This document shows positions 6,059-8,943 of a stretch of DNA of 8,943 nt, piece by piece. Origin of the DNA: Flavobacteriaceae bacterium (GTDB lineage Bacteria > Bacteroidota > Bacteroidia > Flavobacteriales > Flavobacteriaceae); the NCBI GenBank assembly GCA_026992695.1, contig JALWYP010000025.1:1-8943 (forward strand). The letters run 5' to 3'. Positions within the stretch are counted from its first letter, which is position 1, and every line of letters begins with the position of its first letter. Under the pieces are notes generated by a model, which searched no databases, was not told the origin of the DNA, and was given only the letters and a program-made list of their open reading frames with translations. Both the position numbers and the translations under genes were made by a program.

Positions 6059-6757
6059 ATGAGTATTTCAGTTAAAAATATCAGTAAATTTTACGGAAAT
6101 CAAAAGGCATTAAATGCTATTTCTTTTGAAATTAAAAAAGGCGAAATAGTTGGATTTTTAGGTCCTAATGGAGCTGGAAAATCTACTTTAATGAAAATCC
6201 TCACTACCTATATAAAGCCAGACGAAGGAAGTGCAACTGTCAATGATTTTAACGTTTTAACCGAAAAAAAATCTGTACAAAAAAGCGTAGGGTATTTACC
6301 TGAAAACAACCCGTTATATCCCGATATGTATGTACGCGAATACCTGCTTTTTAATGCACAAATCTACGGCGTTAAAAAATATAGCGTTGCCGAAGTTATA
6401 GAAAAAACAGGACTGTTGCCCGAAGCGCATAAAAAAATAGGAGAACTTTCTAAAGGATATAAACAACGTGTAGGATTGGCAAATGCGTTATTGCATGAAC
6501 CCGAAATTTTATTACTTGATGAACCTACTACCGGATTAGACCCAAATCAATTAAAAGAAATACGTATTCTTATTAAGAATATTGCGCAAGAAGAAGGAAA
6601 AACCATACTTTTTTCTACACATATTATGCAAGAAGTAGAAGCCATTTGCGATCGAGTGCTAATTATTAATAAAGGCGAATTAGTTTACGATAATGAGCTA
6701 AAAAATATTTTAAAAGAAAAAAATATCGAAACGGTTTTCTCTGAACTCACAAAATAG
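6059..6757 (+). CDS. gldA: GldA-like gliding-motility ABC ATPase, short form
   Basis: A 232-residue ABC-transporter ATP-binding subunit. The N-terminal three quarters strongly resemble flavobacterial GldA, which with GldF and GldG forms an ABC transporter needed for gliding in Flavobacterium johnsoniae. Walker A is GPNGAGKST (35-43); GYLPE (79-82) stands in the Q-loop region; the signature is LSKGYKQR (130-137); Walker B is ILLLDEP (150-156) with Glu155; the D-loop is GLDP (159-162); the switch His is His188. All ATPase residues are present, so catalysis should be intact. From memory, GldA is about 300 residues with a C-terminal accessory domain (DUF4162-like) ending in a pattern like NLEQVFREIT. 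Here the accessory domain is missing, yet the end NIETVFSELTK is kept. The permease partners are not adjacent, as is also the case in F. johnsoniae. A generic ABC ATPase is the alternative. Confidence 0.8.
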   Translation: MSISVKNISKFYGNQKALNAISFEIKKGEIVGFLGPNGAGKSTLMKILTTYIKPDEGSATVNDFNVLTEKKSVQKSVGYLPENNPLYPDMYVREYLLFNAQIYGVKKYSVAEVIEKTGLLPEAHKKIGELSKGYKQRVGLANALLHEPEILLLDEPTTGLDPNQLKEIRILIKNIAQEEGKTILFSTHIMQEVEAICDRVLIINKGELVYDNELKNILKEKNIETVFSELTK

Positions 6758-6853
6758 CAGTACAATCTTTATTAATGTGTATCGAAGCTACAGACGTTTT
6801 TTCCTATAACTTGCTATTTTACCCTCCGTACTTTATTACCCTTTTATCAACTC

Positions 6854-6895
6854 TGCCACCTTGTCATATTTTTTTTACTGGCATAAAGATTGACA
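6854..6895 (+). promoter_or_regulatory. dnaK upstream region: sigma-54-like promoter and TGNCA half-sites
   Basis: TGGCATAAAGATTGAC (6879-6894) follows the sigma-54 pattern TGGCAYRnnnnTTGCW except for the last two positions (AC instead of CW). It predicts a start near 6904 and a leader of about 45 nt. Just upstream lie TGCCA (6854-6858) and TGTCA (6862-6866), the reverse complements of TGGCA (6879-6883) and TGACA (6891-6895). No CIRCE operator (TTAGCACTC inverted repeat) and no TAnnTTTG element are seen in the 192-nt spacer, so dnaK is probably not under HrcA or a standard housekeeping promoter. Confidence 0.4.
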
Positions 6896-6949
6896 TACCC
6901 TAACCGAATTTTAAAACAAACGATAACAATAAAAATATAATAATTAATC

Positions 6950-8854
6950 ATGAGTAAAATAATAGGAATAGACTTAGGAACAACCAACTCTTGCGTAGCT
7001 GTTATGGAAGGTAGTGAGCCTACCGTAATACCTAACGCTGAAGGAAAAAGAACCACACCTTCTGTAATTGCATTTGTAGATGGTGGAGAAATTAAAGTAG
7101 GAGATCCGGCAAAAAGGCAAGCTGTAACCAATCCTACAAAGACCATTTCGTCCATAAAACGTTTTATGGGAATGAAATATTCAGAATTAAAAGACGAAGT
7201 TAAACGCGTACCTTATAAAGTTGTAAAAGGAGACAACGATACACCTCGAGTAGATATAGACGGAAGACTTTATTCGCCTCAAGAATTATCGGCTATGGTA
7301 CTTCAAAAAATGAAAAAAACCGCCGAAGAATACTTAGGGCAATCTGTATCTGAAGCCGTAATTACCGTACCGGCATATTTTAACGACAGCCAACGTCAAG
7401 CCACAAAAGAAGCCGGTGAAATTGCCGGATTAAAAGTAGCTCGTATTATTAACGAGCCTACAGCTGCAGCATTGGCTTACGGATTGGATAAGAAAAGCAC
7501 AGACCAAAAAATTGTAGTATTCGATTTTGGTGGAGGAACACACGATGTATCAATTCTTGAACTTGGAGATGGTGTTTTTGAAGTATTGGCAACCGACGGA
7601 GATACACACTTAGGAGGAGATGATATAGACGAAACAATCATTAACTGGTTGGCAGACGAATTTAAAAAAGAAGAAGATGTTGACCTTCGTAAAGACCCAA
7701 TGGCATTACAACGTCTTAAAGAAGCCGCCGAAAAAGCCAAAATTGAATTGTCTTCTGCAACAAAAACCGAAATTAATTTACCCTACGTAACTGCTACAGC
7801 AAGTGGACCAAAACACTTGGTAAAAACATTAACCAGAGCACAGTTTGAGCAACTTATTCACGACTTGGTACAACGCACCATCGAGCCTTGTAAAACCGCT
7901 TTAGATTCTGCCGGTTTATCAAAAAGTGATATCAATGAAATTATTTTAGTAGGAGGATCTACTCGTATTCCCGCAGTACAAGAAGCTGTAGAAAAATTCT
8001 TCGGAAAAAAACCACACAAAGGAGTAAATCCAGATGAAGTAGTAGCAATAGGAGCTGCCATTCAAGGAGGTGTATTAACCGGTGATGTAAAAGATGTATT
8101 ACTTCTTGATGTAACACCACTTTCATTAGGAATTGAAACAATGGGAGGTGTAATGACCAAGTTAATTGAAGCCAATACAACCATCCCAACTAAGAAGTCT
8201 CAAATATTCTCTACCGCAGTAGATAACCAACCCAGTGTTGAAATTCACGTACTGCAAGGAGAACGTCCAATGGCAAAGGATAACAAAACCATAGGAAGAT
8301 TTCATTTAGACAACATTCCACCTGCACCAAGAGGTGTGCCTCAAATTGAAGTAACTTTTGATATTGATGCAAACGGAATTATTAAAGTAAGCGCAACCGA
8401 TAAAGCTACCGGAAAATCAAAAGATATACGTATTGAAGCTTCTTCAGGTTTAACCGAAGAAGAAATCAAGAAAATGAAGCAAGAAGCCGAAGCAAATGCC
8501 GAAGCCGATAGAATTGCAAAAGAAAAGGCAGACAAGCTTAATGAAGCAGATGCAATGATTTTTCAAACTGAAAAGCAACTGAAAGAATTCGGTGATAAAT
8601 TATCAGACGATAAAAAGAAACCAATTGAAGAAGCGTTAGAAGAACTAAAAAAAGCCTTTGACGCCAAAGATGTAGATGCTGTTACGCCTGCTTTAGATAA
8701 AATCAATGAAGCTTGGAAAGTAGCTTCAGAAGAGATGTATAAAGCACAAGCCGAAACACAACAAGGTGCGCCAACCGGCGAAACCGAAAATAATCAAGAT
8801 ACTGCTAATGACGGTAGTGACGTTGAAGACGTAGACTTTGAAGAAGTAAAATAA
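6950..8854 (+). CDS. dnaK: Molecular chaperone DnaK (Hsp70)
   Basis: A 634-residue cytoplasmic Hsp70 that binds exposed hydrophobic peptides in an ATP-dependent cycle driven by DnaJ and GrpE. The nucleotide-binding domain occupies about 1-380: phosphate-1 motif [10 protein letters not shown] (5-14), [11 protein letters not shown] (169-179), phosphate-2 motif [13 protein letters not shown] (191-203), and the adenosine motif LVGGSTRIP (333-341). The interdomain linker is DVLLLDVTP (382-390). The beta-sandwich substrate domain runs to about 500, and the helical lid with coiled-coil character covers about 500-600. The tail is acidic and ends [10 protein letters not shown], the common bacterial terminus. 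Length and motifs are complete, with no odd substitution. It stands alone, with neither grpE nor dnaJ next to it, which is common in Bacteroidota. A terminator follows 22 nt after the stop. Confidence 0.99.
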   Translation: MSKIIGIDLGTTNSCVAVMEGSEPTVIPNAEGKRTTPSVIAFVDGGEIKVGDPAKRQAVTNPTKTISSIKRFMGMKYSELKDEVKRVPYKVVKGDNDTPRVDIDGRLYSPQELSAMVLQKMKKTAEEYLGQSVSEAVITVPAYFNDSQRQATKEAGEIAGLKVARIINEPTAAALAYGLDKKSTDQKIVVFDFGGGTHDVSILELGDGVFEVLATDGDTHLGGDDIDETIINWLADEFKKEEDVDLRKDPMALQRLKEAAEKAKIELSSATKTEINLPYVTATASGPKHLVKTLTRAQFEQLIHDLVQRTIEPCKTALDSAGLSKSDINEIILVGGSTRIPAVQEAVEKFFGKKPHKGVNPDEVVAIGAAIQGGVLTGDVKDVLLLDVTPLSLGIETMGGVMTKLIEANTTIPTKKSQIFSTAVDNQPSVEIHVLQGERPMAKDNKTIGRFHLDNIPPAPRGVPQIEVTFDIDANGIIKVSATDKATGKSKDIRIEASSGLTEEEIKKMKQEAEANAEADRIAKEKADKLNEADAMIFQTEKQLKEFGDKLSDDKKKPIEEALEELKKAFDAKDVDAVTPALDKINEAWKVASEEMYKAQAETQQGAPTGETENNQDTANDGSDVEDVDFEEVK

Positions 8855-8876
8855 AGTAAGATTATTTTAAGTAAAT

Positions 8877-8908
8877 GAGGCTGTCTAAAAAGGCAGTCTC
8901 TTTTTTTT
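8877..8908 (+). terminator. Intrinsic terminator of dnaK
   Basis: GAGGCTGTC (8877-8885) pairs with GGCAGTCTC (8892-8900) through nine pairs, two of them G-U, around a 6-nt loop, and is followed directly by eight Ts. It lies 22 nt after the dnaK stop and implies a monocistronic dnaK transcript. Confidence 0.85.
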
Positions 8909-8914
8909 ATGTAT

Positions 8915-8922
8915 TAATTTTG
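8915..8922 (+). promoter_or_regulatory. Possible -7 promoter element for a gene beyond the window
   Basis: TAATTTTG matches TAnnTTTG and lies directly after the dnaK terminator. No -33 TTG is visible and no gene starts before the edge, so this is only suggestive. Confidence 0.2.
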
Positions 8923-8943
8923 AATAAAGCGTTATATTTTGTA

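Noticed and set aside
6751..6820. Inverted repeat AAAATAGCA (6751-6759) and TGCTATTTT (6812-6820) after gldA
   Set aside because: Nine perfect pairs, but the 52-nt loop and AT-rich arms make a functional terminator doubtful; likely chance, although it does overlap the gldA stop.
6758..6949. Search for leftover coding sequence of the missing GldA C-terminal domain after its stop
   Set aside because: No frame in this spacer resembles the accessory domain, so the gene is not explained by a simple premature stop or frameshift.
6847..7155. A 102-codon minus-strand frame across the dnaK start and promoter
   Set aside because: It is antisense to the conserved dnaK N-terminus and its product looks random.
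7477..8535. Several open frames of 64-87 codons on the strand opposite dnaK
   Set aside because: They lie inside the highly conserved dnaK gene, show low-complexity Ser/Leu-rich products typical of antisense frames, and have no promoter or family resemblance.

Overview
The window is AT-rich chromosomal DNA from a member of the Bacteroidota, most likely a gliding Flavobacteriaceae. Four things point there: a GldA-type gliding-motility ATPase, a DAHP synthase fused to a C-terminal chorismate mutase, tandem secreted DUF3857/transglutaminase proteins, and several intergenic matches to the Bacteroidota -7 promoter element TAnnTTTG combined with weak or absent Shine-Dalgarno sites. The genes are mostly core genes. 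I see no phage, IS element, CRISPR array, tRNA or rRNA.

Layout. Positions 1-4338 form a minus-strand block transcribed leftward: rsgA (ribosome-assembly GTPase), a 202-nt spacer, dtd (D-aminoacyl-tRNA deacylase), a 634-residue DUF3857/transglutaminase protein, and a second DUF3857 protein that overlaps it by 4 nt (ATGA) and runs off the left edge. The rsgA-dtd spacer is unusual: a degenerate heptamer array sits at each end and an imperfect hairpin lies between them. Divergent from rsgA, a small secreted protein with a DUF4177-like C-terminus runs rightward (4420-4875). It ends in a terminator hairpin whose second arm lies inside the 3' end of the convergent DAHP synthase/chorismate mutase gene (4912-5997, minus).

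From a compact divergent promoter region (5998-6058), a short form of gldA runs rightward (6059-6757). A 192-nt spacer with a sigma-54-like promoter and paired TGNCA half-sites then precedes dnaK (6950-8854), which stands alone without grpE or dnaJ and ends in a strong terminator.

Functional links. rsgA and dtd both serve translation (30S maturation and removal of D-amino acids from tRNA). The two DUF3857 proteins are probably exported and act together, judging from translational coupling. The aroma pathway enzyme, GldA and DnaK are neighbours without an obvious shared pathway. I do not find a convincing new multi-gene system. The points most worth checking are the internally shortened GldA, the dnaK upstream region, the heptamer-bounded spacer, and the inverted small gene between rsgA and the DAHP synthase gene.
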